A stretch of DNA of 44,323 nt from an uncultured Acinetobacter sp. (GCA_946623365.1 CAMORE010000001.1:1-44323), one strand, 5' to 3'. Positions 30,873-40,340 are shown, counted from the stretch's first letter. Notes: a model not told the origin generated them from the letters alone. Translations and numbers: made by a program.

Positions 30873-32855
30873 CTATGCTTGATAATTTATCATTTTTAAG
30901 AATTCATCTTCATTCAATATTATAACACCTAAATCCTGAGCTTTGTCTAATTTTGAACCGGGATTTTCTCCTGCTATAACGAATGATGTTTTCTTAGAAA
31001 CAGAGGAAGATGTTTTCCCTCCCATAGATTTTATTATATCACCAGCTTCATCTCTTGTCATAGTTTGTAAAGTTCCTGTTAAGACAAAAGTTTTTCCGCC
31101 TAACTCATCGCTTTTAACAGATTGTATATTTTCAAAGCAAAAACCTGCTTTTACAAATTCTTCCAATACGTTAAGATTATGCTCATTGTGGAAATATTCA
31201 TAAACATTTCGGGCAATTTTATCTCCGATTCCATCAATAGCTGACAATTGTTCGATGGTTGCATTTCTAAAGTTTTCAAGCGTTCCGATCTCGTTAACAA
31301 GCAGTTCTGCTGTTTCTTTTCCGACATTTCTGATAGATAGAGCTGTAATAAATTTTGAGAGAGGTTTGTTTTTTGATTCCTGAATTGCATTATACATGTT
31401 GGCTGCAGACTTTTCTTTAACTAAATCGAGTTTTAAAAAATCATCAATTGTCAATTTATAAAAATCTATAGGCGCTTTGACCAAACCCAAATTATAAAGT
31501 TTTTCAATAACAGAGGGTCCTACTGAATCTATATCCATTGCCTCTTTTGATACCCAGTATTCAAGCTTTGCCTTCAGCATTGCAGGACATTTTGGATTAA
31601 GGCAGTATAAATTCACTTCTCCTTCAATTTCACTTATTTTTTCACCGCATGAGGGACAAGTTTCATTAACCTGATATACCGGTAAATTTGCATGCTCAGG
31701 AGAGTCACAAACTTTGATTACTTTCGGAATGATTTCAGCAGCTTTTTTAATAAGCACTCTGTCACCAATTCTTACATCAAGTCTTTTTATCTCATCAAAA
31801 TTATGAAGACTTGCTCTTGAAACAATACTTCCGGCTAAATTCACAGGATCTAAAACCGCTACGGGAGTTATAGCACCTGTTTTACCCACTCCTAATTCTA
31901 TATCTCTTAATGTAGTAGATATTTCTTCAGGCGGAAACTTAAATGCTGTAGCCCATTTAGGAGCTCTTGATGTATATCCGAGTTCATTTTGATAACTTAG
32001 GTCATTTACCTTTATTACAACTCCGTCAGTTGCATAATCTAAATCAAAACGCTTTTTTTCCCATTCTTTACAAAATTCTATAGCTCCTTCTATATTATTT
32101 ACCAATCTTATATTAGGGTTTATTTTAAAACCTAATTCTTTAACGTATTGTATTCCGTCCCAATGAGTTTTTGGCTGCTTAGATGCACGTTCAATAATTG
32201 GGGTATATGTGAACATAGATAAATCACGTTTTGCCGTAATTGAACTGTCTAACTGTCTTAATGAACCGGCTGCCGCATTGCGGGGATTTGCAAAAGGTTT
32301 TTCATTATTGGCGAGATTCTCTTCATTTAGCTTTTCAAATGAAGTTTTAGGCATATAAATTTCACCTCTGACCTCAACATCTGCATTTTCAAAGAGCTTT
32401 AAGGGAATCGCTTTAATTGTTCTGAGGTTTTGAGTTATCTCTTCCCCTGTTATTCCGTCTCCGCGAGTTGCACCTTGTATAAAAGAGCCGTTTTTATATG
32501 CAAGTGCGATAGCTAATCCGTCAATTTTTAGTTCACAAACAAGTTCAACATTGTCTCCAAACTCTTTTGTAATTCTTTCATACCACTTCCGAAGCTCATC
32601 ATAGCTATATGTATTATCAAGAGAGTATAAACGATATTTATGTTTTACTTCCTGAAATCCGGTACTTATACCGCCGACTCGTTGAGTCGGACTATCCGGT
32701 GTAATTAATTCAGGGTTATTTTTTTCTAACTCCTCAAGTTCCTTATATAATTTATCATACTCAAAATCGCTGATAAGAGGATTATCGAGTACATAGTAAT
32801 TATATGAGTATTTATTAAGCTCTTTTCTTAAAAAATTTATTCTTTCTTGAATCAT
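30873..32855 (-). CDS. ligA: NAD-dependent DNA ligase
   Basis: LigA seals nicks in replication and repair using NAD. The adenylation domain has the active-site lysine K110 in CELKIDGLAIALAY. NAD-binding Ia residues (YVLDNPLISDFEYD) are at the N-terminus. A four-cysteine zinc finger (CPSC...CLNPKC) lies near residues 398-425, helix-hairpin-helix motifs follow (about 440-575), and a C-terminal BRCT domain (585-660) shows GKTFVLTGTL and MGGKTSSSVSKKT. At 660 aa it is full length. The start has AAGGGA upstream. Confidence 0.98.
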   Translation of the reverse strand: MIQERINFLRKELNKYSYNYYVLDNPLISDFEYDKLYKELEELEKNNPELITPDSPTQRVGGISTGFQEVKHKYRLYSLDNTYSYDELRKWYERITKEFGDNVELVCELKIDGLAIALAYKNGSFIQGATRGDGITGEEITQNLRTIKAIPLKLFENADVEVRGEIYMPKTSFEKLNEENLANNEKPFANPRNAAAGSLRQLDSSITAKRDLSMFTYTPIIERASKQPKTHWDGIQYVKELGFKINPNIRLVNNIEGAIEFCKEWEKKRFDLDYATDGVVIKVNDLSYQNELGYTSRAPKWATAFKFPPEEISTTLRDIELGVGKTGAITPVAVLDPVNLAGSIVSRASLHNFDEIKRLDVRIGDRVLIKKAAEIIPKVIKVCDSPEHANLPVYQVNETCPSCGEKISEIEGEVNLYCLNPKCPAMLKAKLEYWVSKEAMDIDSVGPSVIEKLYNLGLVKAPIDFYKLTIDDFLKLDLVKEKSAANMYNAIQESKNKPLSKFITALSIRNVGKETAELLVNEIGTLENFRNATIEQLSAIDGIGDKIARNVYEYFHNEHNLNVLEEFVKAGFCFENIQSVKSDELGGKTFVLTGTLQTMTRDEAGDIIKSMGGKTSSSVSKKTSFVIAGENPGSKLDKAQDLGVIILNEDEFLKMINYQA

Positions 32856-32938
32856 AATTTCCCTTTTTAATATCCGCAGAATTATCTATATAAATTATAA
32901 TATCACAGATAATCTTTCAGATATTACAATGGTGCAGC

Positions 32939-34795
32939 TTATTTATTATCGGATGATTGCTGCTGCATTTTTGCGTGAGCTCTTCTTGTATTTGAGTATG
33001 TAAGCATAGGAATTAAAACACCTAAAATTATAGGAGAAATAATTACGGTAGAAATAAATCCCGGCATAGAATTAAATCCTCTTGCTACTTTTGCAATAGT
33101 ACCCTGCTTTCCTTTACCTGCATCGTTCATTAATTTTGATATTAATTCTTTTGTAGAAGCATTGTCTTCCATTTTTTCAAAGAAGGAAATTATTTTTTTA
33201 TTACTGTCAGCTCTGCTTTCTTTTTTTAGTGATTCCAGCGTAAACGTTGTATCATTAAATAATTCTTTTGCATTTTTTGACTCTGCCAATATTAAACTTA
33301 AGTCCCCGCCTTTTTTATCAATAAAATTAGCAAAATTAAGCATTCTTTCTTTTGAATCTATATTACCATATATAGCTTGTAACTCGCTATTTGAAAGAAT
33401 TTTTAATTTACTGTAAGGATTAATTTTGTCAATAAATCTTCTTCTAGCTCTGTTAGTTAGAACAAAACCTTTACTGTCTTCAATAAGGCTTACAAAGAAT
33501 TTTTGCAGAATTGGCACTGTAAATACAACTGACAGAGAAGAAATAGTGTCTCTTAACAGTATTTCATTAATTTCTGACATGTCACGTTTCCCGTTTTCGT
33601 CAATGTATGCTCTATTGTATGCTCTTATAGTCCTCGGTGCAAGTAAACCAAATAAAGATAAGCCTGCAAATAAAGATGACGTAAAGTTTATTCCGGTATA
33701 TTCAAACTCTCTTTTTATTATATCAGGTACTTTATTATGTAAAAATTTACCTATTTTTGAAAATATATTTTCCGAGTTTATACCTTTTCCTTTAAATGTT
33801 ACTTCTTTATTTTCAGCAGTTTCCTCTTGTTTTACCTTATTTTCTTCTTTCTGCTGCATTAAGTGAGCAGCACCGGGAGAAACATCGCTTGAAGCATATA
33901 TTTTGGGAATATAAGATAGTCCGGCAAGCGTTGCTGCTATTGTTCCGGTATTAAATAATAAACGCTTTGTTGCAAAGTTATTTTTAATATTTTCAGCCGC
34001 AGCAGAATCAATCTCTTTAAAGTTTTTATTTCTTTCAATTGCATCAACACCAAAATTATTTATTGCCTTCAGCATTTCTGCCGTACCGTATACTTGAGGC
34101 TTCCCATCATTATTGATAATCAGCCTGTCTATATTTTCAAGCTCTGATGTAGAATCAACTAATTTTGAATTAATTTTTTCTACCATATTATTTAATGCAT
34201 TATTCCGTTCTTTACGGGTTTTAGAATTCGCAAATTTTTCAAATTCACTATTCAGATATTCTAATGTATCTTTAGGATTTTTATCATTTTTGACAGTATC
34301 TTTGTATACTTTTTCTAATGTTTTTTTACAAAATTCCTGTTTAAATTTGTTTTTATCATTTTTTACGGCATCAGAGAATACAGATTTTTCAAGCATTGAC
34401 TTAAAGTTGTCACCCAAAGCCTGAATCAACTTAGTATTTGTAGATGTTGATTTGCATCCTTTCCCTGCCAGCCATAGCATAGCAGGAGGAACGAACATCA
34501 TAAAAGGACCTGTTAATCCTTCTCTTAGTGCTACTTCTTTCCCTTCTTTATAATTAAAATGACCGGTAACTTCTTTATCTCTGTAGAAACCGGTTGCAAT
34601 TCTCGGGAGAGTCATTCCCAATCCGTCTTGAATTAAGAATGACAAGAAATAACCTTGTTTTTCTATTCCCTGCATTAAAGCACCAGAAAAACCAAGTGCT
34701 CCTAATCCGACAGAAGATTTAAAAGAAGGGTTCGATTTGTTTTTATTTTTGCACAAAGGTGCCTTGCTGCTGTTGTTAATTGATGCTATTCTCAA
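32939..34795 (-). CDS. Large membrane protein with FKSS/FKGK motifs
   Basis: The 618-residue protein is not recognised. The N-terminus MRIASINNSS then NPSFKSS (22-28) resembles that of the unrelated protein at 5376-6587. A second VTFKGKG occurs at 332-338. Hydrophobic segments are visible near 29-45, 92-112, 284-300, 370-390, 408-432 and 583-605. Long lysine-rich helical stretches (120-270, 440-560) separate them. It starts at TTG with AGGGA upstream and a good TTGTTA-17-TATAAT promoter. ligA follows 83 bp downstream on the same strand. Topology and function are unknown. Confidence 0.62.
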   Translation of the reverse strand: MRIASINNSSKAPLCKNKNKSNPSFKSSVGLGALGFSGALMQGIEKQGYFLSFLIQDGLGMTLPRIATGFYRDKEVTGHFNYKEGKEVALREGLTGPFMMFVPPAMLWLAGKGCKSTSTNTKLIQALGDNFKSMLEKSVFSDAVKNDKNKFKQEFCKKTLEKVYKDTVKNDKNPKDTLEYLNSEFEKFANSKTRKERNNALNNMVEKINSKLVDSTSELENIDRLIINNDGKPQVYGTAEMLKAINNFGVDAIERNKNFKEIDSAAAENIKNNFATKRLLFNTGTIAATLAGLSYIPKIYASSDVSPGAAHLMQQKEENKVKQEETAENKEVTFKGKGINSENIFSKIGKFLHNKVPDIIKREFEYTGINFTSSLFAGLSLFGLLAPRTIRAYNRAYIDENGKRDMSEINEILLRDTISSLSVVFTVPILQKFFVSLIEDSKGFVLTNRARRRFIDKINPYSKLKILSNSELQAIYGNIDSKERMLNFANFIDKKGGDLSLILAESKNAKELFNDTTFTLESLKKESRADSNKKIISFFEKMEDNASTKELISKLMNDAGKGKQGTIAKVARGFNSMPGFISTVIISPIILGVLIPMLTYSNTRRAHAKMQQQSSDNK

Positions 34796-34835
34796 AAATT
34801 TATCCCTATAGTCAACTAAGTGTAATATCTACACT

Positions 34836-34864
34836 ATTATACAAATTTATTGTTTGTTTAACAA
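34836..34864 (-). promoter_or_regulatory. Sigma70 promoter of the 618-aa membrane protein gene
   Basis: On the minus strand TTGTTA (34859-34864), a 17-nt spacer and a perfect TATAAT (34836-34841) precede the TTG start by about 40 nt, with AGGGA between. Confidence 0.7.
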
Positions 34865-34893
34865 GGTTTAGTATATAAGTTTGTTATAAATGT

Positions 34894-35547
34894 TTACAAT
34901 ATATCAGTCTTTTTTATAAAATCTTCAAGCTTTTTTATAAAAACCTCTTTTGTAATTTCCGGCAAGATTTCATTTACTGTTATTATTCCGGATATCTCTT
35001 CATTAAAAAGATGTTCCAGTAATTCTCTATTATACCCGAACAAAATTGAACCATGTTGAAGTATATAACCGTCTTTTCGATATTGAGCAGACCCTATAAT
35101 TTTCTTTCCCTTATAGCAGACATCCGCTCCGGTAGATAGTAACATACAGTAATCAAAATGAGTTGATATTTTTTTATCTTCACCAAAATCCAACGCTACA
35201 TCAAAATTTTTAAAAAAGTTAATCAGTACGCTTGAAATATATTTATATGATTCTTTTATATTATTGCCGTTCGGAATTTTTGATATCGGAACTACACAGC
35301 TATATGTAACCTCATTATCATGCAGCAGTGCTCTTCCGCCTGTTACCCTTCTTACCACGTCAATATCATTAATTTTAGTCAAAAAATCGCCTTTTTGGTT
35401 TCTTCCTATGGATATACATTTGGGAGACCAGCCATATAATCTAAAAACAGCACTTTCCGAAGATTGATTTATGGCATCCTCCAATAAATCGCAATCGATT
35501 TGCATATTTTCATTACCGTTATGAACGCTATACGGAATCAACTTCAT
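34894..35547 (-). CDS. Octanoyltransferase/lipoate-protein ligase family (LipM/LplA-like)
   Basis: These enzymes move octanoyl or lipoyl groups onto carrier proteins. RRVTGGRALLHDNEVTYSCV (about 66-85) is the family core, and KGKKIIGSAQYRKDGYILQHGS holds the conserved Lys. A cysteine in FDYCMLLSTGAD sits near the position of the catalytic Cys of Bacillus LipM, which favours octanoyltransfer over ATP-dependent ligation. With LipA at 7449, this would complete lipoate synthesis. At 217 aa it is shorter than LipM or LplA (about 280 or more) and lacks the LplA C-terminal domain. It lies 11 bp after the dGTPase gene. Confidence 0.85.
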   Translation of the reverse strand: MKLIPYSVHNGNENMQIDCDLLEDAINQSSESAVFRLYGWSPKCISIGRNQKGDFLTKINDIDVVRRVTGGRALLHDNEVTYSCVVPISKIPNGNNIKESYKYISSVLINFFKNFDVALDFGEDKKISTHFDYCMLLSTGADVCYKGKKIIGSAQYRKDGYILQHGSILFGYNRELLEHLFNEEISGIITVNEILPEITKEVFIKKLEDFIKKTDIL

Positions 35548-35558
35548 TTTTTATATTC

Positions 35559-36590
35559 CTATTGTCTGCTGCGTGCTTTTTTTAGTAAAGCATCGTCGTT
35601 AGCGTGTTCTGCAAGCGGTGCAGGGACAAATAAATCCAAATACCTTCTGATTGCATATTGATCAGTCATTCCTGAAATATAATCTGTTACAATTTGCGGA
35701 ATCTCTTCCTGTGAATAATAAGAAGCCAGCATTTCCGTATAATACTCATAAAGAGATTTAATAATATTTTTTGCTTTTTTCTCCTCAGCTTTTGCAACGG
35801 GATCTAAATATACATTATCGAACATCCAAGTTCTTAACTTTGTTACATAAAACCAACCCTCTTCTGACATAGAAACTTGAGGTTTTTCATAAGAATTATT
35901 TATTACATCAGTTATCATTTTCCCGAGACGTGTTGACTGATTTGAAGAAAAATAATCTACACAATCTTTTGGTAAATCGTTTTCGGAAATTATTCCTGCT
36001 CTTACTGAATCTTCGATATCATGATTTATATACGCAATTTTATCTGCATATTGAACAATTTGAGCTTCAGGAGTTTTTGGCTTATAACCCCAGGTGTGAG
36101 TTAGTATGCCGTCAATTGTTTCTTGACACAAATTCATATCCTCCAGCACCTCTACAACTCTTACGGATTGCAAATTGTGATGAAACCCGTTTGGAAGCAA
36201 GGAATCCAATGTCCCTTCACCACAGTGGCCAAAAGCGGTATGACCTAAGTCATGTCCCAGAGAGATTGCTTCTACCAAATCTTCATTAAGTCTTAGTGCT
36301 CGCGCCATTGTTCTTCCGATTTGCGAAACCTCAAGAGTATGTGTTAGTCTTGTTCTGAAATGATCATTATAAGGAGACAGAAAAACTTGTGTTTTATGCT
36401 TTAGTCTTCTAAAAGATTTTGAATGAAGAATTTTATCCCTGTCTCTTTGAAATTCTGTTCTTATTTCAAATTGTTCATCCCGCGAGCGCTTTCTGCCTTT
36501 TGAATCTTTGCATTTGGTTGCAAAAGGGCTTAACAATTCATACTCTCTCTCTTCTAATTGTTCTTTTATACTTTTGATTTCTGTATTCAT
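35559..36590 (-). CDS. Deoxyguanosinetriphosphate triphosphohydrolase-like protein (HD domain)
   Basis: Enzymes of this HD family hydrolyse dGTP or related dNTPs to the nucleoside and triphosphate. SKSFRRLKHKTQVF, THTLEVSQIGRTMARAL and SLGHDLGHTAFGHCGE (the HD metal site) are diagnostic. ADKIAYINHDIED provides the last metal Asp. I start it at the ATG 36588-36590 (343 aa). It lacks a Shine-Dalgarno site but stands 6 nt after TATAAT (36597-36602). A further ATG at 36609-36611 lies upstream of the -10 box and is rejected. The lipoate-type gene follows 11 bp downstream. Class and substrate are not resolved. Confidence 0.93.
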   Translation of the reverse strand: MNTEIKSIKEQLEEREYELLSPFATKCKDSKGRKRSRDEQFEIRTEFQRDRDKILHSKSFRRLKHKTQVFLSPYNDHFRTRLTHTLEVSQIGRTMARALRLNEDLVEAISLGHDLGHTAFGHCGEGTLDSLLPNGFHHNLQSVRVVEVLEDMNLCQETIDGILTHTWGYKPKTPEAQIVQYADKIAYINHDIEDSVRAGIISENDLPKDCVDYFSSNQSTRLGKMITDVINNSYEKPQVSMSEEGWFYVTKLRTWMFDNVYLDPVAKAEEKKAKNIIKSLYEYYTEMLASYYSQEEIPQIVTDYISGMTDQYAIRRYLDLFVPAPLAEHANDDALLKKARSRQ

Positions 36591-36596
36591 AACTGA

Positions 36597-36624
36597 ATTA
36601 TACAAAAACAAACATCTTTGTAAC
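36597..36624 (-). promoter_or_regulatory. Promoter of the dGTPase gene, leaderless arrangement
   Basis: On the minus strand GTTACA (36619-36624), a 16-nt spacer and a perfect TATAAT (36597-36602) lie 6 nt before the ATG at 36590, predicting transcription to start at the start codon. Confidence 0.6.
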
Positions 36625-36635
36625 TACCCTAAATG

Positions 36636-36664
36636 TTGTATTTTAAAGGCAAATAGTGTATTAT
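36636..36664 (+). promoter_or_regulatory. Sigma70 promoter of the mgtC-like gene
   Basis: TTGTAT (36636-36641), a 17-nt spacer and TATTAT (36659-36664) precede GGGAG and the ATG at 36686. The divergent dGTPase promoter lies 12 bp away. A longer frame starting at the GTG 36656 overlaps the -10 box and is rejected. Confidence 0.65.
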
Positions 36665-36685
36665 AGAACTAAGAGGGAGATTTTT

Positions 36686-37402
36686 ATGGAGATTTTTAAT
36701 TTAGACTTTTTAATCAGATTAACGGTCGCACTTGCATTAGGTTTTACTCTTGGATTAGAAAGAGAACTCACAAATAAGTATGCAGGGTTGAGAACGCATA
36801 TTCTTGTTTGTTTAGGCGCTTGTGTTTTTACACTCCTATCTATATACGGATTTCCGACATTTGCTGCGGGAGACAACGTAGTTGTTGATCAAGCAACCGG
36901 TATAAGAGATACAGCAAGAATTGCCGCTCAAATAGTTACAGGTATCGGTTTTATCGGCGCGGGAACAGTTTTAAGAAATGGACCTATGGTATTTGGTCTT
37001 ACTACTGCAGCAACACTATGGATGGCAGCAAGTATAGGTATGGCTTGCGGTGCGGGAATGTTTGATGTTGCCGTAATATCAACAATAATTAGCGTTGGCG
37101 TATTAACCGTTATTAGAGTTTTTGAGCGTCAGTTTCTGCCCAACAGCGGGAAATTATGCAGAAGATTCAAGCTGTCAATATACTGCAATGATGAAGATAC
37201 AAAGAAAATTTATGAATATTTAATTGAAAAAGTAGATGAGATTAAGGATCTTACTCATAAAAAATTGATTGAAAATCCTAATAAGTCTAAGTTTACAGCT
37301 TCTTTTACTTTGACAAATAAAAAACATATAGATGAACTATATAGCGAACTTCAACAGATAACAGACGCAGATTCTATTTCAATACAGGAAATGTATGATT
37401 AA
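36686..37402 (+). CDS. MgtC/SapB-family membrane protein with C-terminal ACT-like domain
   Basis: MgtC-type proteins are inner-membrane proteins tied to magnesium limitation and, in pathogens, ATP-synthase control. About five membrane helices are visible in the first 150 residues. The family hallmarks are GLERELTNKYAGLRTH (23-38), RIAAQIVTGIGFIGAGTVLR and GLTTAATLWMAASIG. Residues 160-238 form a cytoplasmic alpha/beta domain as in many long MgtC relatives. The length of 238 aa is normal. The TPR gene overlaps its end by 8 bp, so the two are translationally coupled. No Mg-responsive leader is recognised in the short 5' region. Confidence 0.92.
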   Translation: MEIFNLDFLIRLTVALALGFTLGLERELTNKYAGLRTHILVCLGACVFTLLSIYGFPTFAAGDNVVVDQATGIRDTARIAAQIVTGIGFIGAGTVLRNGPMVFGLTTAATLWMAASIGMACGAGMFDVAVISTIISVGVLTVIRVFERQFLPNSGKLCRRFKLSIYCNDEDTKKIYEYLIEKVDEIKDLTHKKLIENPNKSKFTASFTLTNKKHIDELYSELQQITDADSISIQEMYD

Positions 37403-38714
37403 AGAAAAAAAAATAAAGAATAGGGTAAATAAAAAGAAAGAATTTATAAAAGAAATTATTGGATATACAAGAACTGCATTTATTTCATTTTTAGTAGGTG
37501 CTGTTTTTACTATATTATTATCGTTTCACGCCAGAAGTGAAATGATAAAAAATTTATATGAAAACAAGTCTGCTGCACATAACCTTGAACGTCAGGTTGC
37601 TCTTGAAATAGTATCTCATACAGATTTAACGGCATCATTGAACGATAAAAATTATGCTATTTGTATGCAGGTGGGGAGAATATATGAGGCTGCCGGCGAA
37701 TTAGAAAAAGCTGATTACGCATACCACTTGGCACAGTTAAAATCTCCAATCGGTGTATATACAGCTTTTTACAAACAGGCTGTAGTATTAATTGAGTTAG
37801 GCAAAATCAATCAAGCTGAAGAACTAATAGAATCCGTACCTGATGTTAATTCTGTAAATCTGATTAAATTTAAAACCAGAGCGTATATGGTACTGGGAGA
37901 TAAATATTTTTCTGAAAGTAAATTCCTAAAATCAGCTGATAGCTACGAAAAATCAGAATATTATTATTCAAGATTAAAAAAACAAGATAAATATGTACAA
38001 AAATCTATAATTAAGCGTTTAGTGAATGCATACGTTGAAGCAGCTGCCGTAATAGTAAAAAACGGGTATAATTCTGACGCGGTAAGATTCTTAAAACAAG
38101 CGCTCAAATATGAACCGGACAATTATTTGATAAAATACAGATTAGCTATTATTTATGCGGACTTAGATCCAATTGAATCAATAAAGTATTTTGAGCCATT
38201 ATTACAATCACATCCTCAGGAAATTGACTACAGAGTATATAACAGAGCTCTAATGAAAGCTGCTAATATAGAAGAACTTAAGGGAGATTTAACAAAAGCC
38301 AAGTATTACAGATATAAAAATCACTCACTTGATTTATTTTTAAACAATAAAGTTGTTTATAAAGATGATGTTGAAATTTTTATCGAAAATTTTGAAGTCA
38401 AAAAAAGATTCTTTAGATATCGCATAAAAATGCAGTTTATAATAAAAAATACATCACCGTCCGATATCGTAAAATTAAACGCAGAGTATGTATTGAAACA
38501 GCAAGATAAGCAGAAAGAATCCATAATTGTAAATATTGCAGACAGAAAGAATATGCTGTTCTCTAATGGTGGAGAATCTGACTCCTTTACAATTAATTTT
38601 GGAAAAAACATATATACAAAAAAAGAATTGGTTAATTATTCTATAGATGTGTATTTATATAAAGACCCAAAATACAAAACTCTTATAGGAACATATAAAA
38701 TTCCGATAAAGTAA
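37395..38714 (+). CDS. Membrane-anchored TPR-repeat protein
   Basis: The 439-residue protein has one membrane helix (about 27-45) after a lysine-rich N-terminus, which predicts a periplasmic body. Tetratricopeptide-like helix pairs fill about 75-300, for example ICMQVGRIYEAAGELEKADYAYHLA and AVRFLKQALKYEPDNYLIKY. The last 110 residues are a beta-rich domain (RIKMQFIIKNTSPSDIVKLN) resembling an Ig-like fold. The partner is unknown; overlap with the MgtC-like gene suggests a joint role. It converges on the acidic protein gene with a 3-bp gap. Confidence 0.75.
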   Translation: MIKEKKIKNRVNKKKEFIKEIIGYTRTAFISFLVGAVFTILLSFHARSEMIKNLYENKSAAHNLERQVALEIVSHTDLTASLNDKNYAICMQVGRIYEAAGELEKADYAYHLAQLKSPIGVYTAFYKQAVVLIELGKINQAEELIESVPDVNSVNLIKFKTRAYMVLGDKYFSESKFLKSADSYEKSEYYYSRLKKQDKYVQKSIIKRLVNAYVEAAAVIVKNGYNSDAVRFLKQALKYEPDNYLIKYRLAIIYADLDPIESIKYFEPLLQSHPQEIDYRVYNRALMKAANIEELKGDLTKAKYYRYKNHSLDLFLNNKVVYKDDVEIFIENFEVKKRFFRYRIKMQFIIKNTSPSDIVKLNAEYVLKQQDKQKESIIVNIADRKNMLFSNGGESDSFTINFGKNIYTKKELVNYSIDVYLYKDPKYKTLIGTYKIPIK

Positions 38715-38717
38715 AAA

Positions 38718-40340
38718 TTATTCCTCAAGTGTTTTTGGCTCTCCCCATTTATAAATTCTTTTGCCATAAACATATAAACCGCCTTCTAAAGCATTTGCAC
38801 GTATATGTTCACGACTTCCTATTATACGGAATCGTTCTCTTCGTTTTTTCTCACGTTCTGCTTCTAATTTTCTTTGAGAATTTAAAAATTCATCAAGGGT
38901 TGTTAATTTCTTGCTTTTTTCAGTCTGCTGTTTTAAACGAGCCAGTTCTGCTTGAATAGCTTCCATTTGAAGTTTTATAGGATCATCGTCTTTAGGGTTT
39001 CCGGATTGTGGATATCCTGGCATCATGCCGTTTTGTATCATCCCTTGCTGCGGTAGCGCATTTTGAGCTGCTATATCCGCATTTGCCTGACCTTGTGATT
39101 CAGTATCATGTCCTTGATTATTTGCAACTATATTGGGGTTAACGCCATAGAAACTATTATCAAAAGGCATAGCACCATTCATACCATACGAATTTGCTGC
39201 CACAAAGTTATTATACGGCTGATTGCCGAAATCTCCACCGAAATTTTGTTGAGCGGCCGGACGCATTACACTTCCGTTTGTTTCGAATCCTGCAGCTTCT
39301 ATTTTGATTGATTTTGCTATTATTGTGCACTTATTAACTTTTGTTATATCAGAAGGATCCCAATCATCACTACCCATAACTTCTTTTATCAATGCTTGTT
39401 CTTCTTCATCAAAAGAGTCATCAACCTGCATAATAGCATTTGATTCTTTTTTATCGATGTCGTCTTGCTGTTCTATACTTTGTTCCGAATCGTATAAATC
39501 ATCCTCTGCATTATGAGACTCGTTATCCTCTTCAGTACCAAGACTTTCTGCTGCTTCTCCTTCCGATTTCTCAACATCCCAATCCTCATCATCCTCATCT
39601 GTCATTACAGATTCTTTATGTTCGGTATAGTTGTCATTATATTCCTCTTCTTCGTCTGATTCTTCTTCCTCAAAATCGTCGTCCCAATCATCATCCGAAG
39701 TCTCTTCCTCTGGATTTTCTATTTCATTTTCAATATATTCTTCATCAAGTATTTCAAAATCGTCATCAAAATCTTCTGATGCCATTTTGGCTTCAAAAAA
39801 TTCTTCAGCAGCTTTTCCTTCTAAAATTATTTCATTGCCATTTTCGTCTTTTGTTGCAATTTTTTGAGGCAATTTTTGAACACTATTTTCATCACCTTGA
39901 GCTTTAGCTTTTAATTGAGCTTTAATTTTTTCTTTAGCTTTTTCTTTGGCTTTTGCTATAGCTTTTTCTTTAGCCTCAATTGCTTTCTTTCTTTTCTTTT
40001 CCTTAACCATTTCTTTAAATTCGTCAAGGCTGTTATAAACTTCATCTCCTACCGCTAATTTACAATCCGATAACTGAGGTTCGCCGTTTTTCATAGCAAA
40101 ACTCAAACTTGCATTCCCTTTTTGTTTTTTATTTTCAAATTCGATATCTATACTATCATTCACACAATTAAAATTGTTAATTTTAACTGCTTCATCGAGA
40201 GTTTCTACGTTATTTATTATTTGTATAAATTCGCGCATCACAGAAGGAGAAATAGTGCAGATTGCTCTAAACATAGCGTTTATTACAACACTATTACCCA
40301 GATATTCTCCGTTGATAGTGATACCATTTAATTTTCGCAT
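38718..40340 (-). CDS. Low-complexity protein with basic, acidic and Gly/Asn/Gln-rich blocks
   Basis: I cannot assign this 540-residue protein to a family. Residues 1-100 are a folded alpha/beta domain. Residues 109-148 are a basic K/A/E helix (KEKAIAKAKEKAKEKIKA). Residues 183-330 are strongly acidic (runs of Asp and Glu with Trp). Residues 352-450 are Gly/Asn/Gln/Met/Pro-rich. Residues 455-505 form a coiled coil, and the tail ends GGLYVYGKRIYKWGEPK. There is no signal peptide. It lies 92 bp downstream of the giant FliD gene on the same strand, so a flagellar or assembly role is possible but unproven. Confidence 0.7.
   Translation of the reverse strand: MRKLNGITINGEYLGNSVVINAMFRAICTISPSVMREFIQIINNVETLDEAVKINNFNCVNDSIDIEFENKKQKGNASLSFAMKNGEPQLSDCKLAVGDEVYNSLDEFKEMVKEKKRKKAIEAKEKAIAKAKEKAKEKIKAQLKAKAQGDENSVQKLPQKIATKDENGNEIILEGKAAEEFFEAKMASEDFDDDFEILDEEYIENEIENPEEETSDDDWDDDFEEEESDEEEEYNDNYTEHKESVMTDEDDEDWDVEKSEGEAAESLGTEEDNESHNAEDDLYDSEQSIEQQDDIDKKESNAIMQVDDSFDEEEQALIKEVMGSDDWDPSDITKVNKCTIIAKSIKIEAAGFETNGSVMRPAAQQNFGGDFGNQPYNNFVAANSYGMNGAMPFDNSFYGVNPNIVANNQGHDTESQGQANADIAAQNALPQQGMIQNGMMPGYPQSGNPKDDDPIKLQMEAIQAELARLKQQTEKSKKLTTLDEFLNSQRKLEAEREKKRRERFRIIGSREHIRANALEGGLYVYGKRIYKWGEPKTLEE

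Noticed and set aside
36656..36685. In-frame extension of the MgtC-like protein from a GTG at 36656
   Set aside because: It overlaps the -10 box. ATG 36686 has GGGAG and matches the family N-terminus.
39304..39907. Several long frames on the plus strand opposite the acidic protein gene
   Set aside because: They mirror Asp/Glu codon runs and read as Ser/Leu/His-rich nonsense with no ribosome sites.
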